A DNA stretch of 64,000 nt from Trichomonas vaginalis G3 (GCF_026262505.1 NC_067204.1:23033300-23097299); one strand, 5' to 3'; positions 1 to 8,835 are shown, numbered from the stretch's first letter. Numbers and translations: made by a program. The notes: generated from the sequence alone by a model not told the origin.

Positions 1-631
1 GTATATACTTTTCTTCTTGTTGTTGTGTCATTGAATTTGGTGTATGTCCTGTTGTAGAGTGTGTTGAGGAATTATATACTTCGAGAAAATGTTTCATTGT
101 TTCTTCGGTAAAGTCTCGCTCTTGGTTTAAATCTCTGAGCGTTCTTATGAAGCGGTTTATGATGCCGAGTATGTTATGGTTATGGTCTTCAGTAGTGTAG
201 TGAGTTATGTTATGCTTAATGAGAAAATCTGTGATTTCATTGCTGAGGTATGCACCGTCTTGGTCTGAAGTTAATGAAGTGGGATGATGTTCTGCTACAA
301 ACTTTTGTAAAACTCTTAACACTTCATGAGTTCCTTTATTCCTCATTGGATATGCATATGCTTTGCGAGTGTTAACATTAATGAAGATGAGGAATGGTTT
401 ATGTCCTCCTTTTCTGCTTTGAATGAGAGTGTCAAATTGGTATGCGTCAGGAGCGTTGGAGTAAATTGGTAAAAAGTAGTCGTAATGGTTTATTTTTGTT
501 TGATGTACAACATTTTTGTCAAAGAACCTTTTCACTTCAGCTCTGTTAGTAAATCCCCAACTCTTTGCAGCTTCATTGAACTTCTTAAATGACCTCCATG
601 GATGTTGTTCGAATACTTCTTTCAAGCTCAT
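1..631 (-). CDS. Maverick integrase (retroviral-type DDE), cut by window edge
   Basis: The minus-strand frame starts at an ATG at 629-631 and stays open to base 1, so the C-terminus lies outside the window. The frame contains the segments YQFDTLIQSRKGGHKPFLIF, TSDQDGAYLSNEI and ILGIINRFIRTLRDLN. These fit the RNase-H-fold catalytic core of Maverick integrases, including the usual R(F/I)xRTLR helix after the last catalytic segment. The enzyme would insert the element at 6-bp target sites. It is followed 69 bp upstream (in coding sense) by the fibre gene on the same strand. Family assignment is by motif reading only. Confidence 0.8.
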   Translation of the reverse strand, partial: MSLKEVFEQHPWRSFKKFNEAAKSWGFTNRAEVKRFFDKNVVHQTKINHYDYFLPIYSNAPDAYQFDTLIQSRKGGHKPFLIFINVNTRKAYAYPMRNKGTHEVLRVLQKFVAEHHPTSLTSDQDGAYLSNEITDFLIKHNITHYTTEDHNHNILGIINRFIRTLRDLNQERDFTEETMKHFLEVYNSSTHSTTGHTPNSMTQQQEEKYI

Positions 632-671
632 TTATGTAAAGTTAAAGATTTTATTCAAGACGGTAAGCCTT

Positions 672-710
672 GACCCAAAGGGTCTAGGCTCAAGCGCGTT
701 CATTGAACGC
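672..710. repeat. Twin GC-rich mini-hairpin at the fibre stop codon
   Basis: Two perfect short palindromes lie side by side: GACCCAAAGGGTC (672-684) and GCGTTCATTGAACGC (696-710). They sit between the fibre ORF end and the integrase start. The same two-hairpin design with different stem sequences recurs at 4,361, 4,864 and 7,346. Confidence 0.6.
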
Positions 711-3360
711 GGTACCATGCATAAACCGTCATAAATGGTGGCATATAATCTTCACCCGAGCCTGTTGGATTTGTTGTGAAAGTGTGTGAATGATTTCCTC
801 CTGGTTCAGTTGGTCGAAAAGTCTTTTTTGCTGAATTGTTATAAGATGGAGATAAAACGTCATTGCCAGCTTTATAGTCTGAGTTGTATAATGGGTGGTC
901 TCTTAATGAGTGGCTATGGTCGCCAGAAAAGTTTGTCGTTCCTGTATGAGTGTGCGCAGGTAAGTTTGCTTCTTTAATTTTCTTTGAGCCTCCTGTTTGC
1001 TTTGAAGAGTTAGCACAGTATAAGAATTTGTCTACAATCTGCTGCCACGTACCAAAACCTAAAACACTTGCCGGATTTGTTGAGTTCATTGACGTATAAA
1101 TAGAGCCTATAGGATATATGGTTTCAAGAATCTGAGTCTTCATTGTTTGAAGTTCTGTTTTGTCGGCTTTCTTATCTAACATTGCTGGTAGTTCGTATGC
1201 TTCAAAGTTTCTGGCATGACCTTCAATGTTCATACATCTGTTATCTAAATTGTTTAGTGTATCTTTTACGCTTGTACTCGGATTCTCTAAAGGTGCACTT
1301 GAACCCAAATCATAGTTCAGTATTATGTCGTCTGCTCTAACAGTAGTGAAGGATTCATGTGTATGGTTCTTGTCAGCTTTACTATTTAATGTAGCTTGAA
1401 GTTCATTTATATCAGAGATGTTGTGTTTATGAGATTTCAAAACTTTGTTCATTGCTTCAAGTTCATCTTTGCTGGCTTTACTTTTAATAGCATCTTCAAA
1501 CGTTATTTTTGACTTAACTCTCAACGTAAATTTTGGTTCAACTAATACACCGTTAACATTGAAAGTAGAGGCATAAATTTCACCGGTATAACCAAATGCT
1601 TCTGGTGCTTTCGCTACATCATACTGTACAGTACAACTTATGTCATAACCTTTAGCACGAATGTATTTATATCTTCTTTCATTAACATTTTTTGTCTTCA
1701 CTTTTTCATCCTGTGTTAAATATCCATGGTAGTCCGTTATAATCTGTTCATCTGAACTTATATAATGAACATGGTTTTTATCTGCTTTTTCGGCTAATTT
1801 CTCTTCTATCTCATTTATTTCAAGTTCATGCCTACCACCACCTCCCGAAGAAGTATTTTTCTTCAGCTCTTGAAGAACGTCCACTTCGCCATCTTTGGTG
1901 TCAATAATGAGACTTTGAGTTAAAACCTTTCCTGTCTTAATGGATGTTTGTAAAACTTCTTCTTCACCGTGTTCGGGGTCATGGTCGTCATCATATCTTG
2001 TGAAATCAGAGATGTTGTTATACATTAAGCATATCTGTCTCAAAAGTTCTGCTATTTGAAACTGGAACGAAAGATATACAGAACTTTCATCATCTCCTAA
2101 AGTCAAGTCTGCTTTCTTAAGTATTTCTTGAATGTATGCAATGAGAACAGAGTACCTTGGAAAATATTCGAACAATATTTCATTAGCTGTTGGTTTTGGT
2201 GGTTCTTCTGGAGTTTCTGTTGTTTCAGTTCCTTCTGTAGGTTCTGGTGGAGTTTCTGCATCTCTTGACTTCAATGCTCTTGCTCTCAAAGACCTAAATG
2301 TTAGAGCACCAGGTTTTACAAAGGACTTTATAAATGCTTTAATAGTTCCTGGTAAGTTATTGTTAGCATTAAGTAAGTTCCATATGCTTCCATCATGTAC
2401 GTCCATAGCACTATGTAAAAAATCTATACTTTTCTTGTAGTCAGCAATAGACTGACTGTGATTTTTTAAAGATTTGTCAATACCTTTAAGCCAATCTTCA
2501 TGCATGTCTGATACTGAGCCAAGAATATCATTTGCTTCCTTTAGTGTATTTTGTGCTTCTCGTAAAGTATCCAATCCCGTACGTGCATTGTTAGCTATAC
2601 GTCTTACAGTATCTATTTGACTCCTTGTTTCTTGCATCCAACCAGATAAAGTTTTAATAGTATCCGAACCATTTGAAATGAAGTTCAAAGCATTTTTAAC
2701 GTCATCTAAAGTTTCTTCACCAAGTACCGCCCATATCTTTCCGATTTGGTATTGAAGAACTCCATATGAAGCAGCTGTTAAACCAGTATTTATAAGGTTC
2801 CATATCCATGATTTAGCAGTTTTTCCATCCTTTCCATCTTCACCATTCAAACCGTTTTCGCCTTGAGGTCCTTGTATTCCTTGTATTCCTTGTGGTCCTT
2901 GAGGTCCTTGTGGTCCTTGTAGTCCAGTGTCACCCTTCTCTCCTTTCAGTTCATCTTTATGTTCGTTATAATATTCTAATGTCATAAGGTGTACATCATT
3001 ACTGCTACCAGCAACGCCGAGAATTTGTTTCTCATTCATGACTAAATTCTTTAGGCATTTAATGTTGTCGTCAAATCGAAAGCTCTTTAACAATTCAATG
3101 AGAACATTTAATACTTTCACTAATGAGGCATCTACTGTAGAATTTATATATTGCACCGTTCCATCATTTATGATGGGAACCTTGCTTGTTGTAATGAATG
3201 GGTCATAAGTGTTAAAAGTATCGAAATCAATGACTTTTTTAGTTTTTCCATCGTCAATGACTAAATCATTGCCTTCAATGGTTAAAGTTGAGTTTTCGTT
3301 TACTAGTTCATGTGCTCTTCTTGCTTCATTTGTTTCATACGCATATGCAGCAATAGTCAT
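700..3360 (-). CDS. Maverick fibre protein: collagen-like repeat plus phage-tail-like tip
   Basis: This is a protein of 886 residues. Around residues 138-182 there are about a dozen Gly-X-Y triplets (GPQGPQGPQGIQG type), a collagen-like trimerising segment. It is preceded by a globular N-terminus and followed by long helical stretches. Several KADKNHTH-type motifs near residues 550, 680 and 760 resemble phage tail-fibre repeats. The last ~140 residues contain YPIGSIYTS, LGFGTWQQI, LPAHTHTG and DYMPPFMTVYAWYR, which is the layout of phage baseplate/tail-tip domains with metal-binding HxH motifs. I infer a trimeric virion fibre. Element 2 has a relative at 30,081-31,560 with the same tip. A hairpin overlaps the stop codon. 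Confidence 0.75.
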   Translation of the reverse strand: MTIAAYAYETNEARRAHELVNENSTLTIEGNDLVIDDGKTKKVIDFDTFNTYDPFITTSKVPIINDGTVQYINSTVDASLVKVLNVLIELLKSFRFDDNIKCLKNLVMNEKQILGVAGSSNDVHLMTLEYYNEHKDELKGEKGDTGLQGPQGPQGPQGIQGIQGPQGENGLNGEDGKDGKTAKSWIWNLINTGLTAASYGVLQYQIGKIWAVLGEETLDDVKNALNFISNGSDTIKTLSGWMQETRSQIDTVRRIANNARTGLDTLREAQNTLKEANDILGSVSDMHEDWLKGIDKSLKNHSQSIADYKKSIDFLHSAMDVHDGSIWNLLNANNNLPGTIKAFIKSFVKPGALTFRSLRARALKSRDAETPPEPTEGTETTETPEEPPKPTANEILFEYFPRYSVLIAYIQEILKKADLTLGDDESSVYLSFQFQIAELLRQICLMYNNISDFTRYDDDHDPEHGEEEVLQTSIKTGKVLTQSLIIDTKDGEVDVLQELKKNTSSGGGGRHELEINEIEEKLAEKADKNHVHYISSDEQIITDYHGYLTQDEKVKTKNVNERRYKYIRAKGYDISCTVQYDVAKAPEAFGYTGEIYASTFNVNGVLVEPKFTLRVKSKITFEDAIKSKASKDELEAMNKVLKSHKHNISDINELQATLNSKADKNHTHESFTTVRADDIILNYDLGSSAPLENPSTSVKDTLNNLDNRCMNIEGHARNFEAYELPAMLDKKADKTELQTMKTQILETIYPIGSIYTSMNSTNPASVLGFGTWQQIVDKFLYCANSSKQTGGSKKIKEANLPAHTHTGTTNFSGDHSHSLRDHPLYNSDYKAGNDVLSPSYNNSAKKTFRPTEPGGNHSHTFTTNPTGSGEDYMPPFMTVYAWYRVQ

Positions 3361-3377
3361 ATTTTAATGAGAATAAA

Positions 3378-4142
3378 ATGTTGTTCTATTTGCAAAGTAC
3401 AGACCCAAACGAATACGGGACAGTAAAGCTACAAACAAACTTAGGCCTTCAGAATGAAGCGCTTGCTTTCAGAGTTGTTGACTTCAATACTATCGCAACT
3501 TTTGTCATAACAGATGAAACAGATTTCATAGAGATTGAAATAGATGACAAAAGAAGTGTTATAACATTTCCTAACAGAGCTGGGTATAAAATAGATAAAA
3601 TTGCTGGAGTCATAAATACTCTCATAAATGAAGAAACTATTGACAACATAGATGTCGAACTCTCTTCTGAGGGAACATTGAAGTTCAGCAGCGAGAAAGA
3701 GTTTAAGATACCAAGAATGAGTCATAGAGTACAATTGCTTCTGGGTGCATACCATATGACATTTCCTTTGAAAAGTGTTGACAAAACGATTGAGATGAAA
3801 TCTGTTCCATACGTATGTTATGGCAATTGTTTGTACATTGAGTCAAAAATAGCTAATGTCACAGGTATTTCAGGAGTTAATAGTAAAGGTTCAGTAGAAT
3901 ATAAGTCTTTCTGTTATGCAGTCAATTCAATGTTCATTCCAAACGTTCCTGTCATAGCAACTCATTTAGGTAAATGGGTTCGCATTAGTCCTCAGAATTT
4001 GAAAGACATGCAATTCAGACTTGTTGACTTTCAAGGAGAGCCTGTAGAACTGAAGGCACCAGTGCGAATGACTGTTGAAGTTGACTTTTTAGAAAATATT
4101 AAATGCAACAGCTTACAAGAGAACTCAGAGCTAAAAATATAA
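3378..4142 (+). CDS. Maverick structural protein (probable capsid/penton type)
   Basis: This is a protein of 254 residues, predominantly beta-type in residue pattern (alternating hydrophobics, many Val/Ile/Thr). There are no transmembrane helices and no recognised motif. It diverges from the fibre gene across a 17-bp gap. Element 2 has a protein of similar size and style at 17,073-17,888, and both end a run of jelly-roll-like strands with a stretch such as MTVEVDFLE. By analogy with other Polintons, which encode double and single jelly-roll capsid proteins, a minor capsid role is possible, but I did not recognise a defining motif. Confidence 0.55.
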   Translation: MLFYLQSTDPNEYGTVKLQTNLGLQNEALAFRVVDFNTIATFVITDETDFIEIEIDDKRSVITFPNRAGYKIDKIAGVINTLINEETIDNIDVELSSEGTLKFSSEKEFKIPRMSHRVQLLLGAYHMTFPLKSVDKTIEMKSVPYVCYGNCLYIESKIANVTGISGVNSKGSVEYKSFCYAVNSMFIPNVPVIATHLGKWVRISPQNLKDMQFRLVDFQGEPVELKAPVRMTVEVDFLENIKCNSLQENSELKI

Positions 4143-4345
4143 AGTATGAATGTTATGTATTAGGTCATGAACTTTGGTTGTTGCTGTTTGATGAAACAAA
4201 TGAGTTAGTTATGTCAGTCAAGAGAACAGAAAAATATTGTGTTAGTGAAAACTGCACCAAGTCAATAAGATTAGGTTTGCATTATGAAGATGAGTTCGAT
4301 ACTGTTGAAGAAGTTTTGGATAGATATTACAAATTGCTAACTTGA
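4103..4345 (+). CDS. Small Maverick protein, unknown
   Basis: An 80-residue frame starts inside the 3' end of the preceding structural gene (40-nt overlap in another frame). It is mixed alpha/beta with no recognised motif. Element 2 has a small protein of exactly the same length directly after its own structural gene (17,917-18,159), and both contain a VLGHELWLLLF/YVMKEWDVVF-like hydrophobic strand followed by a Cys/Lys-rich tail. The shared position supports this being a real gene. Confidence 0.5.
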   Translation: MQQLTRELRAKNIKYECYVLGHELWLLLFDETNELVMSVKRTEKYCVSENCTKSIRLGLHYEDEFDTVEEVLDRYYKLLT

Positions 4346-4360
4346 AATTTTTTGACTGAC

Positions 4361-4385
4361 GGCGCAAAGCGCCAAGACCGAGGTC
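4361..4385. repeat. Mini-hairpin repeat, copy A
   Basis: The perfect hairpin GGCGCAAAGCGCC (4,361-4,373) is followed at once by GACCGAGGTC (4,376-4,385) and then CTGAC. A closely related copy lies at 4,864-4,889, inside a coding frame. The stretch 4,346-4,617 around it has no ATG-started ORF longer than about 45 codons, although the minus strand is open over part of it. Confidence 0.6.
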
Positions 4386-4617
4386 CTGACTGCTTTAATT
4401 TACTAAAACATATTTCAAACAAAGTTTATATTCTGTTGAAAGTTTTGTATATTCATTCGAATATTTATACTTAAACTCAACTCCTGTAGTTCCTGGTGTT
4501 TCAATGATGCGGATGTTACCTATTTTCATGAATAGTGGAGTTTGACCACAGCATTCGATTTCAGGGTCGAGATAGTCAATGACACATTGTTTCCCTGTTA
4601 TTCGTGATATAACATTT

Positions 4618-5034
4618 TCAATCCTCCTTTGTTAGAATTATTTGGTTCTTGCTTATAAGATTTGTCAAAAGCTTCTTATCGTCTTTGAGTAAAATTGTTT
4701 GGTATAACTGAAGAAGGTAATGGTCTACGTTATCTGAAGGATTTGTTTGAACATTTGTGTAAGGGTTGTCGTTGGCTTCTCTTGAAAGAATTTGGTCCAG
4801 TGGTGGATACTCTAACTTAACATCTGATGTAGCGTTAGCGTTTGAAGCTGTGTTTAAATTCACGGCGCCATGCTCCAAGACCGAAGGTCCCGACTTAAGT
4901 TCTGGTTCTTTTTCTTTCAAACACTCTGAACTATAGTTCTTTATGACAATATTGTTTGTCGTTCGTGAGTCAACATTTGATGTTGGTTCAATTGGAACAT
5001 TAACGGCACCAGCTAAGATGGATTTGCTTCTCAT
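4618..5034 (-). CDS. Maverick protein, unknown, low complexity
   Basis: This 138-residue protein is rich in Asn, Ser, Leu and Lys, without recognised domains. The middle part, LKSGPSVLEHGAVN, is encoded by an inserted mini-hairpin repeat (4,864-4,889) that keeps the frame open. The C-terminal third (DHYLLQLYQTILLKDDKKLL) is helical. It is divergent from, and overlaps at the 5' end, the plus-strand frame that follows. Confidence 0.4.
   Translation of the reverse strand: MRSKSILAGAVNVPIEPTSNVDSRTTNNIVIKNYSSECLKEKEPELKSGPSVLEHGAVNLNTASNANATSDVKLEYPPLDQILSREANDNPYTNVQTNPSDNVDHYLLQLYQTILLKDDKKLLTNLISKNQIILTKED
4864..4889. repeat. Mini-hairpin repeat, copy B, inside a coding frame
   Basis: GGCGCC followed by ATGCTCCAA and GACCGAAGGTC, then CCGAC, matches copy A at 4,361-4,385 in order and most bases. 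It is read through in the minus-strand gene 4,618-5,034 without a stop. Confidence 0.55.
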
Positions 5035-5059
5035 TTCATATAGAATAAAAACCTTTTAT

Positions 5060-5461
5060 ATGTATGAAATGAACAATATACTCGACAAGGGTTTGAATGT
5101 AAAGCTAACGAATGAAAATATTGTTGAATTCACTGAGACAGGTGCTGTGTATAAAGATGTAGAACTACTGAACAAAAGAGCTAAGGGAAGAAGCAGGAAC
5201 ATGAACAAAGGGTGGAAGCCTATAAAAATTTATGTCAATGATGGCTCAGGAGGTTCAAACATAAAGTATGCAGAAAGTTATAGAGTTTATGCTCTCAAAG
5301 GTGAAAAGCCTTCATTTAAGAACAGCTATTCTAACGCATATCCTCAAAAGCTAACGGATGGGGAAGTGGATGATATGAATGACAGCAAAAATATTAACAG
5401 AAATGGCGACAGAGATGCATGGAATTTGTTTACCATCAGTCAATTGAAGGTTAAACTTTAA
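5060..5461 (+). CDS. Maverick protein, unknown
   Basis: A 133-residue frame is taken from the ATG at 5,060 (MYEMNNILDKG). A longer frame exists from 4,943 but would overlap the divergent gene. The middle is basic (KRAKGRSRNMNKGWKP), followed by a Gly/Ser segment and an acidic, Asn-rich C-terminus. I do not recognise a family. It converges with the ATPase region, with a 4-bp overlap of the 3' ends. Confidence 0.45.
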   Translation: MYEMNNILDKGLNVKLTNENIVEFTETGAVYKDVELLNKRAKGRSRNMNKGWKPIKIYVNDGSGGSNIKYAESYRVYALKGEKPSFKNSYSNAYPQKLTDGEVDDMNDSKNINRNGDRDAWNLFTISQLKVKL

Positions 5462-6341
5462 AACAATGTTGGTCGTTCCCATGGAATATTTTTGACTTTA
5501 ATGGTATTAGTCATGATATGAATCTCAAGGTATGAACGAGGAGAGATGAGAGACTTATATGCTTCCCAAATTTCTTCAAAAGGTAATGTTATACCTGACT
5601 GTTTCCAAATGAGTTCAATATCATAACGTGAGAAACCTTGAAAGATAACGAAGTCAGTTATGAGACGTTTTATGTTTAAAGCTAAAAACCTCCATGTTTG
5701 CATAAGTATTGCTACAGTTAAGTGGTAATGTCTGACTTTAGTAATGATGTTAGCTAATGGTGAGTCTGGTTTTGACACTAAACCTTTTCCGGCGAATCGT
5801 CACAAACGAAAGTGTTTGAAGGATATTTTTTGAAGGGGTATTTTGAAAGTTTTGACAGAATGTAGTTTGTAAGTCGTTTCATATCGTAAACTCCTGAGTA
5901 TTGACGTAAGTGGTGTTTGTCAATAATTCTTTCCATCTCCTCAGAAGTCTTTTGCATTCCTGACTGTATAAATTCAACGATGGCATAATATTTCCTCTTA
6001 CGTCGAATGTAACGTTGAAGAAATTCAATGAGTTCACTGTCTGGAACTTTAACGACAGAGGCTTGAACTTTTGACATAAATGTTTTCGCTGTTGAGTCCA
6101 TAGAGTCTGAAGTTGCTGATATAATGATTTGGTCATAATATGAGTCTTTCCTAAACGCTGTTATGAGTATATGACGAATGAGGTTAAATGTCTTACCTGA
6201 ACCCATCTTTCCACAATAGAAATAACACCATTTGAACAGAACTCATAGTCCTTACTGAAAGGAAGAATGAGAGAAGAGTTAAGTTTGTCTGTAGTTTCAT
6301 TCATGTCTTCATCTACGTCATGTATTAAATGCTTCATTTTA
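5458..6341 (-). pseudogene. Maverick packaging ATPase region (A32/FtsK-HerA type)
   Basis: The minus-strand frames include a P-loop MGSGKTFNLI near 6,200, a strand-plus-polar end YDQIIISATS that fits the region after Walker A, a probable Walker B (TFVCDDSPE) near 5,790, and a helical C-terminal part at 5,458-5,778. This is the plan of the short viral DNA-packaging ATPases carried by Polintons, which move genome DNA into the capsid. Element 2 has a counterpart Walker A at about 20,610 on the plus strand. The region is slightly broken in this copy. Confidence 0.6.
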
Positions 6342-6353
6342 TCTCCATTAAAA

Positions 6354-7235
6354 ATGCAAGTCAGAAATATTCAGAACATAGCACCGAGTCTAACTGACAA
6401 GAGTATAAAGATATACTATGAACATGTTATGATGAAACCAACCAAAATTCAAGAAAGTCAGTATACTTATGAATATCCAAGACACTGGGTAGAGTATGTA
6501 GGAGGTGAGAAAGCTATTGAAATCAGACAGGTTCGAAGTATTCCAGCAGGAAGAACAATATTATTGAAGAACTTTAATGTTTTGAGATATAATGATGAAA
6601 CAAAGAAGCAAGATAGTTTCCCTGTTGCTGTGTATGTGAACTTAGATACAGGAGATGACATGAAAGTTTTTAATACAAAGCTTCAAACGGTAGTGAGAGA
6701 ACAACTGACTGCGGAAGGACATCCATTACCTTCAGAAGTTACCATAGCATATAATTTTGAAACAAACTCAATAGATTTTAAAGTCGTCTCTGCAAAGAAG
6801 TCAGGTTTTACATTTAATGAAGCAGATGTATATTCGAATGAAAACTTCAAAGCTATTGCATGGTTAGATAATGACGATTGCTTTAAGAAAATATTTAAAT
6901 TCAGTGACTCAAAGATGTCAATAGATGACCTTCGTGGAATGTTACCATCGACGTTTACAGTAGAAGGTTCAGCAGGATTGCTTACAAGATTGTCAATTGG
7001 TGGTATTTGGTCTCGTGAGAACATTGTTATAAAATCCAGTATAAGTGAATTTGCTGAAGAATCTATATTATGTCTTTCAAACTACATGTATTCGCCGCCG
7101 AAGCATTATAGTATAACAAACTTTGTCAGTAAGTTTAACATAAGACTTGTCGAACCTTCTTCAATGAAAGATGTTGTGCTACCTAAAGATGGAAAGGATG
7201 GACTCATTATTGAGATGATTTTAATAGCATATTAA
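6354..7235 (+). CDS. Maverick structural protein, probable capsid-type
   Basis: A 293-residue protein is read from the ATG at 6,354 (MQVRNIQNIAP), chosen because the upstream extension overlaps the divergent ATPase start. It is rich in beta strands, with Tyr/Trp motifs such as PRHWVEYVGGEKAIEIRQ. A counterpart lies in element 2 at 31,577-32,421, with the same LDELF/YHAFYLEL-style ends and the same neighbours. A jelly-roll capsid or penton role is inference. Its stop codon TAA is directly followed by the ATG of the next gene. Confidence 0.55.
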   Translation: MQVRNIQNIAPSLTDKSIKIYYEHVMMKPTKIQESQYTYEYPRHWVEYVGGEKAIEIRQVRSIPAGRTILLKNFNVLRYNDETKKQDSFPVAVYVNLDTGDDMKVFNTKLQTVVREQLTAEGHPLPSEVTIAYNFETNSIDFKVVSAKKSGFTFNEADVYSNENFKAIAWLDNDDCFKKIFKFSDSKMSIDDLRGMLPSTFTVEGSAGLLTRLSIGGIWSRENIVIKSSISEFAEESILCLSNYMYSPPKHYSITNFVSKFNIRLVEPSSMKDVVLPKDGKDGLIIEMILIAY

Positions 7236-7460
7236 ATGAGCTTGTTCTTGAAGGTCATTCATGATGAAATAACTGTTGTAGAAGATGTTAGCAATTGTTC
7301 AGACATTTTGAAGCGTATAGATGAGATAAGAAATAAGTTAGATAGACCGCAAAGCGGTGAGGGCGAAGCCCGTGAGAACGCTTATGTTTCATTGACTTTC
7401 TCCAGTAACGAGAACTTTTATGAGATAATATTGAAGAGAGATGATTTTAATATGGTGTAA
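7236..7460 (+). CDS. Small Maverick protein, unknown, with hairpin insert
   Basis: This 74-residue protein starts at the base after the previous stop and ends at the base before the next ATG. The middle segment DRPQSGEGEARENA is encoded by the twin mini-hairpin at 7,346-7,371, so the repeat has been accepted in frame. The flanking parts are helical (CSDILKRIDEIRNKL) and beta (YVSLTFSS). No family recognised. Confidence 0.45.
   Translation: MSLFLKVIHDEITVVEDVSNCSDILKRIDEIRNKLDRPQSGEGEARENAYVSLTFSSNENFYEIILKRDDFNMV
7346..7371. repeat. Twin mini-hairpin in frame
   Basis: ACCGCAAAGCGGT and GGGCGAAGCCC are perfect 5-bp and 4-bp stems with three-base loops, lying side by side inside the 74-residue ORF. 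Confidence 0.6.
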
Positions 7461-7988
7461 ATGGTAGCTTGGGCAGCTTTAGGCGCAATGGGAACAAAAG
7501 CATTAGCATTTGGAGCAAAAGCACTTGGAGCTTATGACGCAGTAAATAAAATGAGTGGAGGAAGGGTTTCGAAGACATTAGATGCAAATAAAGGGAAGAT
7601 TGGAGGCTGGGTTGCAAAGAAGTTAAGATTAAATAAAATAGGACTCATAAATAAAGCATCCAATTTGGTTGCGACTGAGTCAGAAAATGCTTTAGGAAAG
7701 GACGATGAGTTTGCAAAACACGCAAAAGACTTTAATGACCAGATGAAAGGTGAAACAATGCATTTAAATAGAGTCGATGGAACTAAAGAAAATGTTTCTT
7801 CTCCACCAGCGGTTTATCCATACGGACCTTATGGAATGTATGGAAACCCTTATGAACGACCATTTGACCCATTGACTGGTGGAAGTAATTGGTATCATTA
7901 TGGACGAAGAAGAAAGACAGTCAAGTTGGAGACAGACGTGAAGAAAGCAACTAAAAAGAAACCAAGGAAGAGAGTTATAAAGCAATGA
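7461..7988 (+). CDS. Maverick basic protein with amphipathic N-terminus
   Basis: This is a 175-residue protein. The first ~30 residues are Ala/Gly-rich and hydrophobic (AALGAMGTKALAFGAKALGA), which could form a membrane-active helix. The middle is Pro/Tyr/Gly-rich (YPYGPYGMYGNPYERP) and the end is strongly basic (KKATKKKPRKRVIKQ), as in DNA-condensing or minor virion proteins. The role is inferred from composition and from its position in the structural block; no family motif is seen. Confidence 0.5.
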   Translation: MVAWAALGAMGTKALAFGAKALGAYDAVNKMSGGRVSKTLDANKGKIGGWVAKKLRLNKIGLINKASNLVATESENALGKDDEFAKHAKDFNDQMKGETMHLNRVDGTKENVSSPPAVYPYGPYGMYGNPYERPFDPLTGGSNWYHYGRRRKTVKLETDVKKATKKKPRKRVIKQ

Positions 7989-7995
7989 ATTCAAC

Positions 7996-8043
7996 AGGGT
8001 AGAAATGAGGTTAGAAATCGGGTTAGATCTAACCTTCTACCCT
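7996..8043. terminator. Inverted repeat between convergent genes
   Basis: AGGGTAGAA...GGTTAG pairs with CTAACCTTCTACCCT, giving a bulged stem of about 14 bp, 8 bp after the stop of the basic protein and 100 bp before the convergent 8,145-8,579 gene. It could mark a shared 3' end; no function is proven. Confidence 0.4.
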
Positions 8044-8144
8044 AAATTTATTTTTGCGCTATGTTTTCATACGTGTGGGAGTGGTGATATCATTAATTTT
8101 TAAGTTTATTTTTATATAAATGACAGAACAAAAATAAAGCATAT

Positions 8145-8579
8145 CTACTCAACAGGAATGAGACCCTTACTGACTATGTATTCGTTTAATGCTTGATGAA
8201 AACAATGGTACATATTATCGTATGGGTATACACAACGTCTGTTTCCATCGTCGTCGTATATGTAGAGCTCAAATCCAGTCCAACCTTCTTTTGTACAATA
8301 TGTAGCTTTATTTAAGTATGCATTTATGTAGATAAGGCAATTTTCTTCATCGCTCCAGAAATAATTTTTGTTCTTTGTTGAAATAGTTTTCGTTCCTCTG
8401 CGACCATAAGGAATGTATGCAATGAACTTTGCGTCATAAGGGATTGTAATATATTCAGGGTTTCTTTCATCGTCAATGGGTCTGTCTTTGTTAAAATGCA
8501 TGCTTCTCAGTTTTACTTGAGTTTTGAATAGTTCACGGAAACGTTCTGGGAAAGAGTCATAGTAAATGTAGTCAGACAT
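8145..8579 (-). CDS. Maverick-associated protein, unknown
   Basis: This 144-residue protein is rich in Tyr, Asp and Arg (IYYDSFPERF, FELYIYDDDGNRRCVYPYDN). It has mixed alpha/beta character, no transmembrane segment and no recognised motif. It is the outermost frame of element 1 on the right, convergent with the structural operon-like block. Whether it belongs to the element or to flanking DNA cannot be decided without the missing terminal repeat. Confidence 0.45.
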   Translation of the reverse strand: MSDYIYYDSFPERFRELFKTQVKLRSMHFNKDRPIDDERNPEYITIPYDAKFIAYIPYGRRGTKTISTKNKNYFWSDEENCLIYINAYLNKATYCTKEGWTGFELYIYDDDGNRRCVYPYDNMYHCFHQALNEYIVSKGLIPVE

Positions 8580-8835
8580 GTCTTTACAATGAAATTAAAA
8601 AGTTGGAAAATAAAAATAAGGTTATTTTTTATTTAGTGAGGCCGGTAGTGAAGTCGTTAGTGAAGTCGTTTATGTGTCAGACGGTTTTGTAAATATTTAA
8701 GGTTAAGTTGTTGTTATGGTTGTGTTGTAAAATATACGTTACCGGTTTCGTAAAGTGTCAAAACCGCTAAGTGGTGTACGGAGGCGCGCAGTGCCACAGT
8801 ACGCAACATATACTAACTAACTACAGTGCCAAGGG

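Larger units (their letters stand above)
1..8640. mobile_element. Maverick/Polinton element 1 (partial, right-hand part)
   Basis: The stretch encodes a retroviral-like integrase, a collagen/phage-tail-like fibre, a packaging-type ATPase and several probable structural proteins, which together define a Maverick (Polinton) virus-like transposon. The left end is outside the window. No terminal inverted repeat matching element 2 was found on the right, so the right boundary, placed after the last ORF at 8,579, is approximate. Most reading frames in view are open, with only about one or two breaks, so this copy looks younger than element 2. The family call is firm; the right edge is not. Confidence 0.85.

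Noticed and set aside
8640-8835. Right terminal repeat of Maverick 1
   Set aside because: The stretch has GTAGTGAAGTCG repeats and a GGCGCGCAGTGCC hairpin but no A/T run and no match to the ends of element 2; not enough to call the boundary.
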